A stretch of 64,000 nt of DNA from Geojedonia litorea (GTDB lineage: Bacteria > Bacteroidota > Bacteroidia > Flavobacteriales > Flavobacteriaceae): contig NZ_JBHSGP010000014.1 of the NCBI RefSeq assembly GCF_042654525.1, forward strand, positions 868,001 through 932,000, read 5' to 3'. The notes under the pieces are model-generated. The model saw nothing but the letters and a program-made list of their open reading frames with translations, ran no database searches and was not told the DNA's origin. Position numbers and translations under genes: made by a program. Positions within the stretch are counted from its first letter, which is position 1. The number at the start of each line of letters is the position of its first letter. Below are positions 15,620 through 24,767 of the stretch, in pieces.

Positions 15620-15649
15620 TACAAACGACTACAAACATTTACAAACGAT
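15620..15649 (+). repeat. Three helically phased TACAAAC repeats upstream of ssb
   Basis: TACAAAC occurs at 15620, 15630 and 15640, exactly 10 bp apart, followed by GAC, ATT and GAT. The array lies just outside the element, about 40 bp upstream of the ssb promoter box. Spacing of one helical turn suggests a protein-binding array on one DNA face (inference). Confidence 0.5.
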
Positions 15650-15689
15650 TTTAAATGTGTAACAACCGACTAAAATTTTGTTTGGGTTG

Positions 15690-15697
15690 CATCTTTG
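15690..15697 (+). promoter_or_regulatory. Candidate -7 box of ssb
   Basis: CATCTTTG differs at one position from the Bacteroidetes TAnnTTTG consensus and is preceded by TTG-rich sequence at a suitable distance. It lies 59 bp upstream of the ssb start codon. Confidence 0.4.
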
Positions 15698-15755
15698 CCT
15701 TGTCGAAACATCAGAACTCGATAGTATTAACTGTTTAACGAAAAAATTTAAAATT

Positions 15756-16088
15756 ATGAACACGCTAAAAAACAAAGTACAGTTGATTGGTAACTTAGGA
15801 AATGATCCAGAAATCATCAATCTAGAATCAGGTAAAACATTGGCTAAATTTTCAATCGCCACAAATGAAAGCTATAAAAATGCTCAAGGTGAAAAAATTA
15901 CGGATACGCAATGGCACAATATTGTAGCATGGGGAAGAACAGCAGCTTTAGTTGAAAAATACTTACAAAAGGGAAAAGAAGTGGCTATTGAAGGTAAATT
16001 GACTTCAAGAAGCTATGAGACCTCTACGGGTGAAAAGCGATATGTTACAGAAGTGGTTTGTAACGAACTATTGATGTTGAGTAAATAA
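15756..16088 (+). CDS. ssb: Single-stranded DNA-binding protein, short form
   Basis: The 110-residue OB-fold protein reads MNTLKNKVQLIGNLGNDPEI, then FSIATNESYKNAQGEKITDT and WHNIVAWGRTAALVEKYLQKG, a classic SSB core. The start is the ATG at 15756; the longer open frame upstream contains the promoter region. It ends directly after the OB fold (NELLMLSK). The Gly/Pro-rich linker and acidic tip (DDDIPF-like), through which SSB recruits repair and replication proteins, are therefore absent. Similar short SSBs occur in Flavobacteria and often coexist with a full-length one. It binds single-stranded DNA in the cytoplasm. Confidence 0.92.
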   Translation: MNTLKNKVQLIGNLGNDPEIINLESGKTLAKFSIATNESYKNAQGEKITDTQWHNIVAWGRTAALVEKYLQKGKEVAIEGKLTSRSYETSTGEKRYVTEVVCNELLMLSK

Positions 16089-16108
16089 CGGTATTTAAAT
16101 TTTTTACG

Positions 16109-16147
16109 AAAATAGGACAACTTGCCTTAAACGAGTTGTCCTATTTT
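16109..16147. terminator. Bidirectional intrinsic terminator
   Basis: Arms at 16109-16122 and 16134-16147 (core TAGGACAACT / AGTTGTCCTA) have an A-run before and a T-run after. It ends ssb on the plus strand and the deacylase operon on the minus strand, and overlaps the last codons of the deacylase gene. Confidence 0.85.
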
Positions 16148-17718
16148 TTTATGACGCGGCCTGCTCGTTTTTCAGTGTACTTTCCATCATCAATAATTAT
16201 TTGACCATTGATAATAGAATAAATGAGTCCTTCTGAAAATTCAAAAGGGCTTGTATAGCTTGCTTTGTCTTTAAATGCTTTTGGATCAAAAAGAATTAAA
16301 TCAGCAAAATATCCTTCTTTTAATAGTCCTCGTTTAGGGATTTTAAATATTTGTGCTGTTTTATAACTACTATTATTGATAAAAAAAGATAGGTCAATTA
16401 GCTTGTCATTCACTACGTATTTGGAATATTTTCTTGCAAATGATCCATATTTTCTTGGGTGCCCCGAACCACCATCAGATCCAGTTACAACCCAAGGTTG
16501 TTTCATGAAATTGTTTATGTCATCAGGATTCATATTAAAAGATGCAACTTTGACATATCCTAATTTTAATAATTCAAAAACAGCTTCTTCGGGGCTCATA
16601 TTTAAGCTTTCAGAAATTTCCAACAGATTTTTACCAATTACATTTTCGTCTTCATAGGCCACTATTAAAAGCTTTTGTGGGCCACCTCTTCTAATTATAT
16701 TTTGTCGTGTTTCATTTAGGATAGCTGCTTTAAAATTTATGTTATTATATCTAAAGTAGAGCGAATCTTTGCCGCCACTTTCCGCCCATCTAGGCACAAC
16801 GGCTGCCTGTAAGCCTGTTGCTGATGCCTCATATGGGTATTGGTTAGCAGTGATATCAATACCATTTTTTTGAGCATTTTCAATAAGTCTGATTATCGAA
16901 TCGCTTTGATGCCATACATCAACTCCCAAGCATTTTATATGCGAAATATGAACAGGTAAATTCGCTTGCCTTCCTATGTCGATTACTTCTTCTATTGCTG
17001 ACACTAACCCCACTGAAAAGGATCCTTCATCTCTTAAGTGTGTATCATAGATTCCGTTATTTTTAGCAACAGTTCTGGCCAATTCAACAATTTCATTGGT
17101 GTTAGAATAACTACCAGGAGCATAGAATAAACCGGTTGACATACCAAATGCACCAGCATCCATTTCCTCTTGAATCAAAGATTTCATTTTCGCAATATCA
17201 GTATCTGTAGCCTTTTTATCACTAAGACCTAAAACTTCTTTTCTGATTGTGCCATGACCAACAAGCATTACAACATTAGTACCAATACCTTGTGAGTTTA
17301 ATGTAGAAGAAATTGAAGATGTAGGGTATAAGCTAGAACCATCATTACCGATTACTACTGTTGTCACGCCTTGAAAAAGGAATGACTTATTGTGCGAATC
17401 TTCTAAAGAGACCAAATCATTGTCGGCATGTGTATGAGGATCTATAAACCCTGGCGCAAGAATAAGGCCTGAGGCATCTATAATTTTATTGGCTACGATA
17501 TGTAAACTATCACTTTTACCAATATATATTATTTTATCATCTTTTATACCGATGACATTGTTCGTTGGAATAGTATCGATACCATTATAAACGGTTCCGT
17601 TTACAATTAATATATCGGCATGAATTTCTTTTTTGCAGGCCAGCATTAAGAACATCAAAAAAACTACACCAACTATAGCTATACAGAGTTTAATACTTAA
17701 ATAATTTAAGATTTTCAT
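16141..17718 (-). CDS. N-acyl-D-amino-acid deacylase-like lipoprotein (amidohydrolase superfamily)
   Basis: The 525-residue lipoprotein has a lipobox in FLMFLMLAC. The amidohydrolase fold shows the metal motif HTHAD (in GFIDPHTHADNDL), HISHIKCLG, QYPYEAS, and VTGSDGGSGHPRKYGSF carrying the catalytic aspartate. This is the D-aminoacylase/dipeptidase group, which removes acyl groups from N-acyl-D-amino acids. The zinc-binding cysteine of the characterised enzymes (GNCG) is Asp here (IGNDGSS). It is the last gene of the SusCD operon, 3 bp after the DapB-like gene, and probably acts in the periplasm. Exact substrate unknown. Confidence 0.85.
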   Translation of the reverse strand: MKILNYLSIKLCIAIVGVVFLMFLMLACKKEIHADILIVNGTVYNGIDTIPTNNVIGIKDDKIIYIGKSDSLHIVANKIIDASGLILAPGFIDPHTHADNDLVSLEDSHNKSFLFQGVTTVVIGNDGSSLYPTSSISSTLNSQGIGTNVVMLVGHGTIRKEVLGLSDKKATDTDIAKMKSLIQEEMDAGAFGMSTGLFYAPGSYSNTNEIVELARTVAKNNGIYDTHLRDEGSFSVGLVSAIEEVIDIGRQANLPVHISHIKCLGVDVWHQSDSIIRLIENAQKNGIDITANQYPYEASATGLQAAVVPRWAESGGKDSLYFRYNNINFKAAILNETRQNIIRRGGPQKLLIVAYEDENVIGKNLLEISESLNMSPEEAVFELLKLGYVKVASFNMNPDDINNFMKQPWVVTGSDGGSGHPRKYGSFARKYSKYVVNDKLIDLSFFINNSSYKTAQIFKIPKRGLLKEGYFADLILFDPKAFKDKASYTSPFEFSEGLIYSIINGQIIIDDGKYTEKRAGRVIKK

Positions 17719-17721
17719 GAT

Positions 17722-18717
17722 TTAGTTAATATAGCCTGGAACACCAATTGTTGCCATAGTATGTAATCCAGGAGCAGCTTTTAATACAGACTTTATACTG
17801 TTGATGGCGATTGAACAAGTGGCAATATCACCATTAATACCACCATCGATTTCTGATATAAATGAAGGGGATCCCTTTATCGTTATTCTGTCATAGGAAC
17901 GCTCTTCACCTATAGCTGCTCTAAAATACATTTTTATTTTTAGAGTTTCCTCCTCATATGCGTGTGCAACTTGTTCAACACCCGAAGGCTCTCCTCGTTT
18001 TATTTGTAGTGTATCTGTACTTAAATCACGCTTTGCTAGAACCGGGCTTAAGTCTTCGGTGACTTTTGTAATTGGCATACCAATAGAATTGGCCAATAAG
18101 TACACAGATTCTTTTAAGCCCACGTGCCGTAAGGTGCCCTGATTCACTTTTTCATTAAAAGCTTCTATCTGTAAGCCAGCACCTATTTTTTGTTGAAAAG
18201 GAACACGTCTAAAGGTAGCATCCTGAATACGTTCAATAGTAATTTGATCAATTTCTTTACAAACTGAAGCCATTACAGAAGGTAAATAATCCATTAAAAA
18301 ACCAGGATTAACCCCTGTTCCTAAACAGGCTATCTGGTGTTCTTTACAAAGTAAATCTAATTGTAGACTTAAGTCGGGATAAGTTTTCCACGGATAAGAC
18401 AGTTCTTCACAGGTTGAGATCACTGGAATGCCAAATTTCGCGATGTCTTCAATTTGTGGAATTAGCTTTGCTAAACTTGAAACTGTGGTAATTATTGCGA
18501 CATCAGGCTTAACTTGCAACGAAGCAATAGCTTCTTTTACAGAATTATGAATGAATACTTGTTCAGAAAGTTCTGAAGATACGTCCTTCAAAGTTTTTCC
18601 ATTTAATTCTTGTCTAATATCTACTACCGCAACAGTTTGGAGTTCTAACTTTTGGGCAATAAACTTTGCAGTCTGGATCCCTAGAGGTCCAAACCCTATT
18701 TGAATAATATGTATCAT
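17722..18717 (-). CDS. DapB-like / 2,4-diaminopentanoate dehydrogenase-like oxidoreductase
   Basis: The 331-residue cytoplasmic protein has an N-terminal Rossmann motif IGFGPLGIQTAKFI (residues 6-19). A dihydrodipicolinate-reductase-like layout follows, with VNPGFLMDYLP in the middle and a C-terminal SIKSVLKAAPGLHTM. Family relatives include 2,4-diaminopentanoate dehydrogenase of ornithine fermentation and uncharacterised amino-acid dehydrogenases. In the operon it sits between SusD and the D-amino-acid deacylase. It may therefore oxidise the released (D-)amino acid or a derived diamine; this is inference. Confidence 0.7.
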   Translation of the reverse strand: MIHIIQIGFGPLGIQTAKFIAQKLELQTVAVVDIRQELNGKTLKDVSSELSEQVFIHNSVKEAIASLQVKPDVAIITTVSSLAKLIPQIEDIAKFGIPVISTCEELSYPWKTYPDLSLQLDLLCKEHQIACLGTGVNPGFLMDYLPSVMASVCKEIDQITIERIQDATFRRVPFQQKIGAGLQIEAFNEKVNQGTLRHVGLKESVYLLANSIGMPITKVTEDLSPVLAKRDLSTDTLQIKRGEPSGVEQVAHAYEEETLKIKMYFRAAIGEERSYDRITIKGSPSFISEIDGGINGDIATCSIAINSIKSVLKAAPGLHTMATIGVPGYIN

Positions 18718-18785
18718 TTGGTGTGTTTAAAAAGAATAAGACTACTTATTTAAAAACTTAAGTAGCCTTATTCATAATTAAAAAG

Positions 18786-20180
18786 TTATTGATTTACAGG
18801 AGTTTTAGTGAATATTCCAGGGATAGGGCTTGGAGCATTTGTATTCCCGTCAATTTCGTCTTGAGCGATAAGCATTCGTTCTGGATATTGGCTTCCTGCA
18901 TTTAGCGGAATTGGCAAAGCAATATCATTATCTGTTGCTCTAATTCGTCTAACATCATCAAAGGTTACCAAAGTACCAAAGGTTGAAACATATTTCTCTT
19001 CCATGATTTCTCTTAATAAGGCTCTATTAGAATTAATGCCATCTAGATTTTCGATGCCACCAATACTAAAATCGATAGCCAAATAGTCATCATATTGCTT
19101 CGCTAAAGCAGGGTCTCCGGCAAAAGCTCCTGATGTTCTTAAGTAAGCTCTTAAAGCATTTAAACGAGAAAGACCTTCGTTAAAACCACTGGTTCTAAAT
19201 CCAGCTTCTGCTAAAATCAAAAGATTTTCTTCGTAAGTTACCATTGGCATTGTTGCATTAGCAGCGCTTAATCGGTTAGCATTAATACCACTTTGATCTA
19301 GTGTTAAATAGTCGCGTCTTCTACTTTCATTGGTTTTTATGTTATTTCTAGAAGTCATGTTTGCCGGATTTAATAGACTTTGAATAAATGATCCAGTAGA
19401 TGTTAAATCTCCAGCACGGCTTCCTGTTAAAATTAAAAAGTATAAACTACTATTTTCATTGGTTGTACCGTATGCACTGTAAGCTTTGGCATATCGCATT
19501 GAGTTTGCTGCAGAACTAATTCCCATTTGTGCACTCGAATAAGCTTCTGGGTATTGTCTTGTCATTAAATAATACCTTGCTTTAAGCGTATTTGCAACCT
19601 GTATCCAAGATGTTGGATTGCCATTTAGTAATATATCATTGCTAAATCTTCTTGTGGTTGGAACGGTGCTTAACTGTACAATTGCTTGATCTAATAATGT
19701 TTGAGCAGCTTGGAAAACTTGTAATTGCCCATCAAAAGGAACATCATCTGATCCTACCTGTGAATATGGGACATCACCAAACATAGAGGCCATGCTTCCA
19801 ATGGCATGAGCTTCTAAAACGTTCGCAATACCTTTCACCAATTGGTCTTCAGAGTTTTCTTGTATGATATCATTTTGAGTCATAATACCATGGTACATAA
19901 ATGCCCAGATACCATTACTTTCTTCTGGAGAAATGATGTAGTCATTAATACGCGAATAAAGGTTGGCAATTCCTCGCATTTGCCCTGTCCAAAATTGTGA
20001 TATACGCATTAAATGTCCTGACTGTATTTGTACATCTGCCAATTCCATTCCTTTGAGAAGTAACTCGGCAGGAACGTCTGTAGCAACGTTAGGGTCTTCG
20101 TTAACATCCAGATACTGATCGCAACCTATAAACGTTAGAAGCAGCACTGAATAAATAAATGTTCTGATATGTTTTTTCAT
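18786..20180 (-). CDS. SusD/RagB-family surface glycan/peptide-binding lipoprotein
   Basis: The protein (464 residues from the MKKHIR start at 20180; an ATG three codons upstream is also possible) has a lipoprotein signal ending LLLTFIGC. A SusD-like helical fold follows: YLDVNEDPNVATDVP, then QFWTGQMRGIANLYS and the C-terminal YPERMLIAQDEIDGN. SusD proteins cap their SusC partner at the cell surface and capture substrate. The shape resembles the SusD-like group associated with peptides as well as glycans. It lies 13 bp (4 bp from the upper ATG) downstream of susC. Confidence 0.9.
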   Translation of the reverse strand: MKKHIRTFIYSVLLLTFIGCDQYLDVNEDPNVATDVPAELLLKGMELADVQIQSGHLMRISQFWTGQMRGIANLYSRINDYIISPEESNGIWAFMYHGIMTQNDIIQENSEDQLVKGIANVLEAHAIGSMASMFGDVPYSQVGSDDVPFDGQLQVFQAAQTLLDQAIVQLSTVPTTRRFSNDILLNGNPTSWIQVANTLKARYYLMTRQYPEAYSSAQMGISSAANSMRYAKAYSAYGTTNENSSLYFLILTGSRAGDLTSTGSFIQSLLNPANMTSRNNIKTNESRRRDYLTLDQSGINANRLSAANATMPMVTYEENLLILAEAGFRTSGFNEGLSRLNALRAYLRTSGAFAGDPALAKQYDDYLAIDFSIGGIENLDGINSNRALLREIMEEKYVSTFGTLVTFDDVRRIRATDNDIALPIPLNAGSQYPERMLIAQDEIDGNTNAPSPIPGIFTKTPVNQ

Positions 20181-20193
20181 TGTGATCATTTTT

Positions 20194-23100
20194 TTAATAG
20201 TTTATGTTAATTCCAAATACAACAGATTTAGAACTTGGATTGGTGAAATAGTCTAAACCTCTACCAACGCCATCTCCAAACTGGTTAACGTCTGGATCAA
20301 TACCAGGTATATCAGTCCAAATGACTAGATTTCTACCTGTAAGTGAAAGTTGAATAGATTCAAATCCAACCTTAGTAAGCCATTCACCTTTTAAGCTATA
20401 GGCTAAACTTAATTCTCTTAAACGAGTCCAACTAGCATCAGAAACAGCAAATTCATTGATAACTGAACCACCAAAACCGCCACCAAGACTTGTATACCAG
20501 CTTTCGTCTAAAAGTACTGGGCCGCCACCAAAGTCTTGAATATTACCTCTCACTAATACTCCTGCAGGAATAGTATTGCCTGCATAGTTCACAAGATTTT
20601 GTGTTGGGGTGACCTCGTTTCCAGTCACAGCATGAGTACCAAATCCTTGCAATACAAAACGCGTACGCTCTGCCATTTCATTGCCTTGGCTAGTTTCAAA
20701 TAACGCATTTAATGAAAAGCCTTTATAATTAACTCTTAAACCAGCTCCACCTCGCCAATCTGGATTAGGATCACCAAGAACTTTATCTCCAGATGTGTCT
20801 AATTGTGGGAATCCATTTGCGTCTAAATCTAATGAACCATCAGGGTTATGCAGTGCAGCACTACCAAGTAATACTCCTAAAGGCTGGCCAACAACAGCGC
20901 TTGATTTTACTGATGAACCAGGGGTAAAATTAACTGATGTAACACCTCCTAAAAAAGTAACTTCACTTTTATTAGTTGATACGTTACCATATACACTCAT
21001 CGATAAGTCTTCTTTTTTTAGAAATGTATAGTCAAATTCAAATTCAAGACCTTTATTTTCTAAAGTTGCAATATTACCCAATAAGGTGTCAAATCCAGAG
21101 GATGGATTAAGGTCAATGGGCAATAACATGTCTCTCGTTTCGTTAAAATAGTAAGTTCCCGAAACTTTTAATCTATTTCTAAAAAGCCTGAAATCTAATC
21201 CTGCTTCATACTCTTTTTTCTTTTCAAACTCTAAATACGGATTTCCTTGATCATCATTTAATCTGTATCCTCCCCCAAAGGCGGTTAGAGAAATGCCATC
21301 GGAATAGCTTGAATACGTTGCAGTTTCATAACCTGTTTCCCAACCATGAGGATCTGGTGCTAGTCCAACCTCTCCATAGGCTAGACGTAATTTAGCAAAT
21401 GATAACGTACTTTCACTATCGAGATCGAGTAAATTACTCCAATTAAAACCAAGTTCAGCACTTGGGTAAGTAATTGATTTCGCACTCGAAGAGGCATCTT
21501 CATAAGTTAATCCTAAATTTAAATTAATTAAATCTTTATACTCGAAATTAGACTGACCATAGAATCTCACATTTCTAATACGTCTATTGCGCTCCAGTTC
21601 ATTAATGTTTCCTGCAATAGATGGATTTTTTAGTCTACTGTTGTATAAAAAGTCTAAAGCTTCAACATAAATTTGCTTGCGCTTTCTATCATTTATCGCA
21701 CTTCCTAAAGTGAATTTAGCCGAAATGTCTTCGGTGAGTTGAAAGTTCAAAAGTGAGATGAAATCTGCAGAAATTTCAGTATTGTTATAAATCTCATTTT
21801 CGTAACGACCTGCATTTGCACCGTCTGCCGAGAACATAGGGAAGAAATAGGTTCTGTCGTCATTGAAATTATCTAAGCCAGCCCTTACCACAAAATTCAA
21901 CCATGGTGTTGCTTTTATACTAAAATCTAAAGATCCAATAAAACGATCAACTTTAGTGTCACTTGTTTGTTCGTACAAAGTCCACAACGGGTTATTATAC
22001 GTTGGGTTGGCAGTATTACCCAAATAGCGTCTGTAGCTACGATGTCTTAAAGGAGTTGGGTTGCCATTATTGTCATAATAGGTCCCTATATAATCACTAA
22101 TATCAAAATCTGGAGGATTTCTTAAAAGTCCGAGATATATACCTGCAGTATTAGAGCCTTGTTGTATACGATTAGATTTACTATTGGTATAAGATATTTT
22201 AGCCGATGAGTTTAGCCAATCGTTGAATTTGTAGGTGTTACCAAAAGTAAAAGTGTTTTTAATATAATCACTATTTCTCATAATCCCTTTTTGGTTTAAA
22301 TGGGATGTACTAAAATAAAAGGTGGCTTTTTCTGTACCTCCAGATAAATTTAATTTAAGGTCTTCTGCTATCCCATCGGTAAATACCTGGTCAAAATTAC
22401 GCTGTGTAAACACTTCGGTAGAATTTTTACCTCCACTTGTAATAGGATAGTAAATAGTACCATCGGCCGCTTGAAAGTACTGCCCCGATGTGTTAACTAC
22501 ATCATCAGCACCAGATCGGTCCGCTATTCTATCTCCCCATGAGTTTGCACTTGTTGGACTATAGTTGCCACCAGATCCTTGACCATAACCCGTTTGCAAA
22601 GGGTGCTTTCTGTTGATTTGATCAATTGAAACTGAAGAATTTAAGGATATTCTTAATTTGCCTTCTTTTCCTCTTTTGGTTGTTATTACAATTACACCTC
22701 CTAATGCTCTAGAGCCATATAATGCCCCAGCAGAAGCCCCTTTGTAAATTTGAATAGTTTCAATATCATCTGGATTAATATCATTTAGTCTTGATTGCTG
22801 TGATATACCACCATCTTGGTCACTACCAAAGCCCTCTAAGTTACTATTGTTTAAAGGGATACCATCTACTACAATCAAAGGCGAACTTCCGTTAATGGAA
22901 CTTACACCCCTAATTTGAATGGTTGAACCCGCACCCGGATCAGCACTCGTTCCAGTAATAGTTAAACCAGAGGCTTTTCCCGCTAAACTATTAATAAGAG
23001 TTGGTTCTTTTGAACTTGAAACATCGGCTGCATTTATAACTGAATACGTTGAGGCTACGGCATCACGATTTTCTTTAAATCCTAATACCGAAATTACAAC

Positions 23101-23409
23101 TTCGTTTAAGCTTTCTGCATCGTCAGCTAGCGTAGCATTGATGACAGATTGTGTTCCAACTGTAATTTCAACAGTTTTAAAGCCAATATAGCTTATGACA
23201 AGAACATCACTATTAGCCTGAACATTCAGGCTATAGTTTCCATCGAAATCGGTTGAGGTTCCGTTGGAAGTTCCTTTTACAACTACAGATGCTCCAGCAA
23301 GAGGAACTCCGTTATTGTCCGTAACTGTACCCGTAATAGTTCGTTGTGCATAAGTGAATGCACAAAACAACATCATTACAAATACTGAAAAAAGTAATTT
23401 TTTGTTCAT
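20194..23409 (-). CDS. SusC/RagA-family TonB-linked outer membrane transporter
   Basis: The 1071-residue protein has a signal peptide (to about residue 21). A carboxypeptidase-D-like regulatory domain follows at about 22-105 (TITGTVTDNNGVPLAGASVV, then VLVISYIGFKTVEITVG), then a plug at about 110-235 (IQIRGVSSINGSSPLIVVDG, with IQIYKGASAGALYGSRALGG) and a large barrel. It pairs with the adjacent SusD and transports bulky substrates using TonB energy. No glycoside hydrolases lie nearby. The locus instead encodes peptidases and deacylases, so the substrate is probably a peptide or acylated amino acid. RagAB is the known peptide-importing precedent. Confidence 0.95.
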   Translation of the reverse strand: MNKKLLFSVFVMMLFCAFTYAQRTITGTVTDNNGVPLAGASVVVKGTSNGTSTDFDGNYSLNVQANSDVLVISYIGFKTVEITVGTQSVINATLADDAESLNEVVISVLGFKENRDAVASTYSVINAADVSSSKEPTLINSLAGKASGLTITGTSADPGAGSTIQIRGVSSINGSSPLIVVDGIPLNNSNLEGFGSDQDGGISQQSRLNDINPDDIETIQIYKGASAGALYGSRALGGVIVITTKRGKEGKLRISLNSSVSIDQINRKHPLQTGYGQGSGGNYSPTSANSWGDRIADRSGADDVVNTSGQYFQAADGTIYYPITSGGKNSTEVFTQRNFDQVFTDGIAEDLKLNLSGGTEKATFYFSTSHLNQKGIMRNSDYIKNTFTFGNTYKFNDWLNSSAKISYTNSKSNRIQQGSNTAGIYLGLLRNPPDFDISDYIGTYYDNNGNPTPLRHRSYRRYLGNTANPTYNNPLWTLYEQTSDTKVDRFIGSLDFSIKATPWLNFVVRAGLDNFNDDRTYFFPMFSADGANAGRYENEIYNNTEISADFISLLNFQLTEDISAKFTLGSAINDRKRKQIYVEALDFLYNSRLKNPSIAGNINELERNRRIRNVRFYGQSNFEYKDLINLNLGLTYEDASSSAKSITYPSAELGFNWSNLLDLDSESTLSFAKLRLAYGEVGLAPDPHGWETGYETATYSSYSDGISLTAFGGGYRLNDDQGNPYLEFEKKKEYEAGLDFRLFRNRLKVSGTYYFNETRDMLLPIDLNPSSGFDTLLGNIATLENKGLEFEFDYTFLKKEDLSMSVYGNVSTNKSEVTFLGGVTSVNFTPGSSVKSSAVVGQPLGVLLGSAALHNPDGSLDLDANGFPQLDTSGDKVLGDPNPDWRGGAGLRVNYKGFSLNALFETSQGNEMAERTRFVLQGFGTHAVTGNEVTPTQNLVNYAGNTIPAGVLVRGNIQDFGGGPVLLDESWYTSLGGGFGGSVINEFAVSDASWTRLRELSLAYSLKGEWLTKVGFESIQLSLTGRNLVIWTDIPGIDPDVNQFGDGVGRGLDYFTNPSSKSVVFGININY

Positions 23410-23420
23410 ACGTGTTAAGA

Positions 23421-24662
23421 TTAATTATTATTATTTTTGGTTAGTATTATTTTCATCATTTCTTCGGCAGATATTTCACCGAATATTTTTATATCTTCTT
23501 TTGGAGTCTGATCTCCGATTTCATAGGTTATCCCTACAGCATTATGACCATTTAACAACCAACCTTTCGAAGTGGGTTTATCACTATTAGCTGAAGCTTC
23601 ATTGACTTTATAATTGGGGATATTTGATTCTAACGCTGTAAACCAGTTGTTAATAAAATTTGGCATTGTAGTGGTTTCTCGATCTTCATTGGTATAAAAT
23701 ATATCATACCATGTTGAATGAAAATCTAGACCTAAAATAAGTTTAGATTTAGTTTTTTTTAGAGTGCGTTCGATATAAGTAACCGCTTGTAGGATTTCAG
23801 GTTGATTGTAAACAGACCAGTCTCTATTCATATCAACCCCTCCAGAATTATGTCGCCAATGGCCTAAATCTACACCATCGGGATTCATGATTGGAAAAGC
23901 GATGATTTGATAGTTGGACAAAAATTGATTGGACAATTCTGTATTATTAAGTATTGTTTCTAAAATACTTTGAAAGGCATAATAACCAGTAACTTCTGGT
24001 GGATGTTGCCGCGTAATTAAAACAATAAGTTCTTTTTTATCGGGATTCCCTTTATAAATGTTAAGAACTGGGAGATCTCTGCCTAATATTGATTTACCGG
24101 CACTATTGAGTCTTACTTTGTCACTCTTTCCAGAGATGAGTTGAGTATACCAATATTTAACATCGCTAGATGATTGAAGCTCTTGCGCTGCAATAGTTTG
24201 AGGCGTTGGGCTTAAAGATACCTTTATGGTAACTAGACTGTCATTTTTAAATATACTAGTCGAATCAATAATCGACCAAATATTGTTTTTTTCTATTTTA
24301 GGAATATAGCGATGCTTAAAACCTATAGGATATTTAAACGTAAAATTAAACGATTTAGGATGTTTTGACCATGTTTTAAAGGCATAGTACGGGCTATTGT
24401 TAATGGGAGTATTTTCAGGATTAATAACTACAAGCGCTGTGCTGTCATTAATTTTTTCAAATCCATTTAATCGAGCACCATCAAATTCATTTGAAGCAAA
24501 AACATCTACATCTAGGAGTTCATATGTTTTTTTTTCTTGATAGGTAATTGGCTTTGAAGAAGTGTCTACTGGAGTTTTGAAAACAACTGATTTTGGTCCA
24601 GAACAATTAACTATAGCTACAAAACTAAATAAACAATATAATTTCGGCCCCAAACCTCGCAT
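23421..24662 (-). CDS. M14-family zinc carboxypeptidase lipoprotein
   Basis: The 413-residue protein has an N-terminal lipoprotein-like signal (LFSFVAIVNC). The M14 zinc site shows RQHPPEVTG (His and Glu ligands) and LDFHSTW (third His ligand). The substrate Arg/Asn region is NSGGVDMNRDW and the catalytic Glu is in ITYEIGDQT. It removes C-terminal residues from peptides in the periplasm or at the surface. It is the first gene of the SusCD operon (11 bp before susC). Two copies of the putative MocR operator lie directly upstream at 24715-24753. Confidence 0.88.
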   Translation of the reverse strand: MRGLGPKLYCLFSFVAIVNCSGPKSVVFKTPVDTSSKPITYQEKKTYELLDVDVFASNEFDGARLNGFEKINDSTALVVINPENTPINNSPYYAFKTWSKHPKSFNFTFKYPIGFKHRYIPKIEKNNIWSIIDSTSIFKNDSLVTIKVSLSPTPQTIAAQELQSSSDVKYWYTQLISGKSDKVRLNSAGKSILGRDLPVLNIYKGNPDKKELIVLITRQHPPEVTGYYAFQSILETILNNTELSNQFLSNYQIIAFPIMNPDGVDLGHWRHNSGGVDMNRDWSVYNQPEILQAVTYIERTLKKTKSKLILGLDFHSTWYDIFYTNEDRETTTMPNFINNWFTALESNIPNYKVNEASANSDKPTSKGWLLNGHNAVGITYEIGDQTPKEDIKIFGEISAEEMMKIILTKNNNN

Positions 24663-24714
24663 TGTCTATGACTTTAAGTATGTTAAAAGTAAATGGTAAT
24701 CTCGTTAAATTGAG

Positions 24715-24753
24715 CATACCAATTTTAAAAAAAGTAGTCATACCAATTTTAAA
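24715..24753. promoter_or_regulatory. Two direct repeats, candidate MocR operator for the M14/SusCD operon
   Basis: CATACCAATTTTAAA occurs at 24715-24729 and 24739-24753, start-to-start 24 bp. The same 13-15 bp word occurs twice beside the MocR gene at 27385-27422. Direct repeats about two helical turns apart are what MocR dimers such as GabR and PdxR bind. Confidence 0.65.
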
Positions 24754-24767
24754 AAATAGCGAATTAT

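Noticed and set aside
15597..15660. CRISPR-like array at the TACAAAC repeats
   Set aside because: Units are only 10 bp with no spacers, and no cas genes are in the window.
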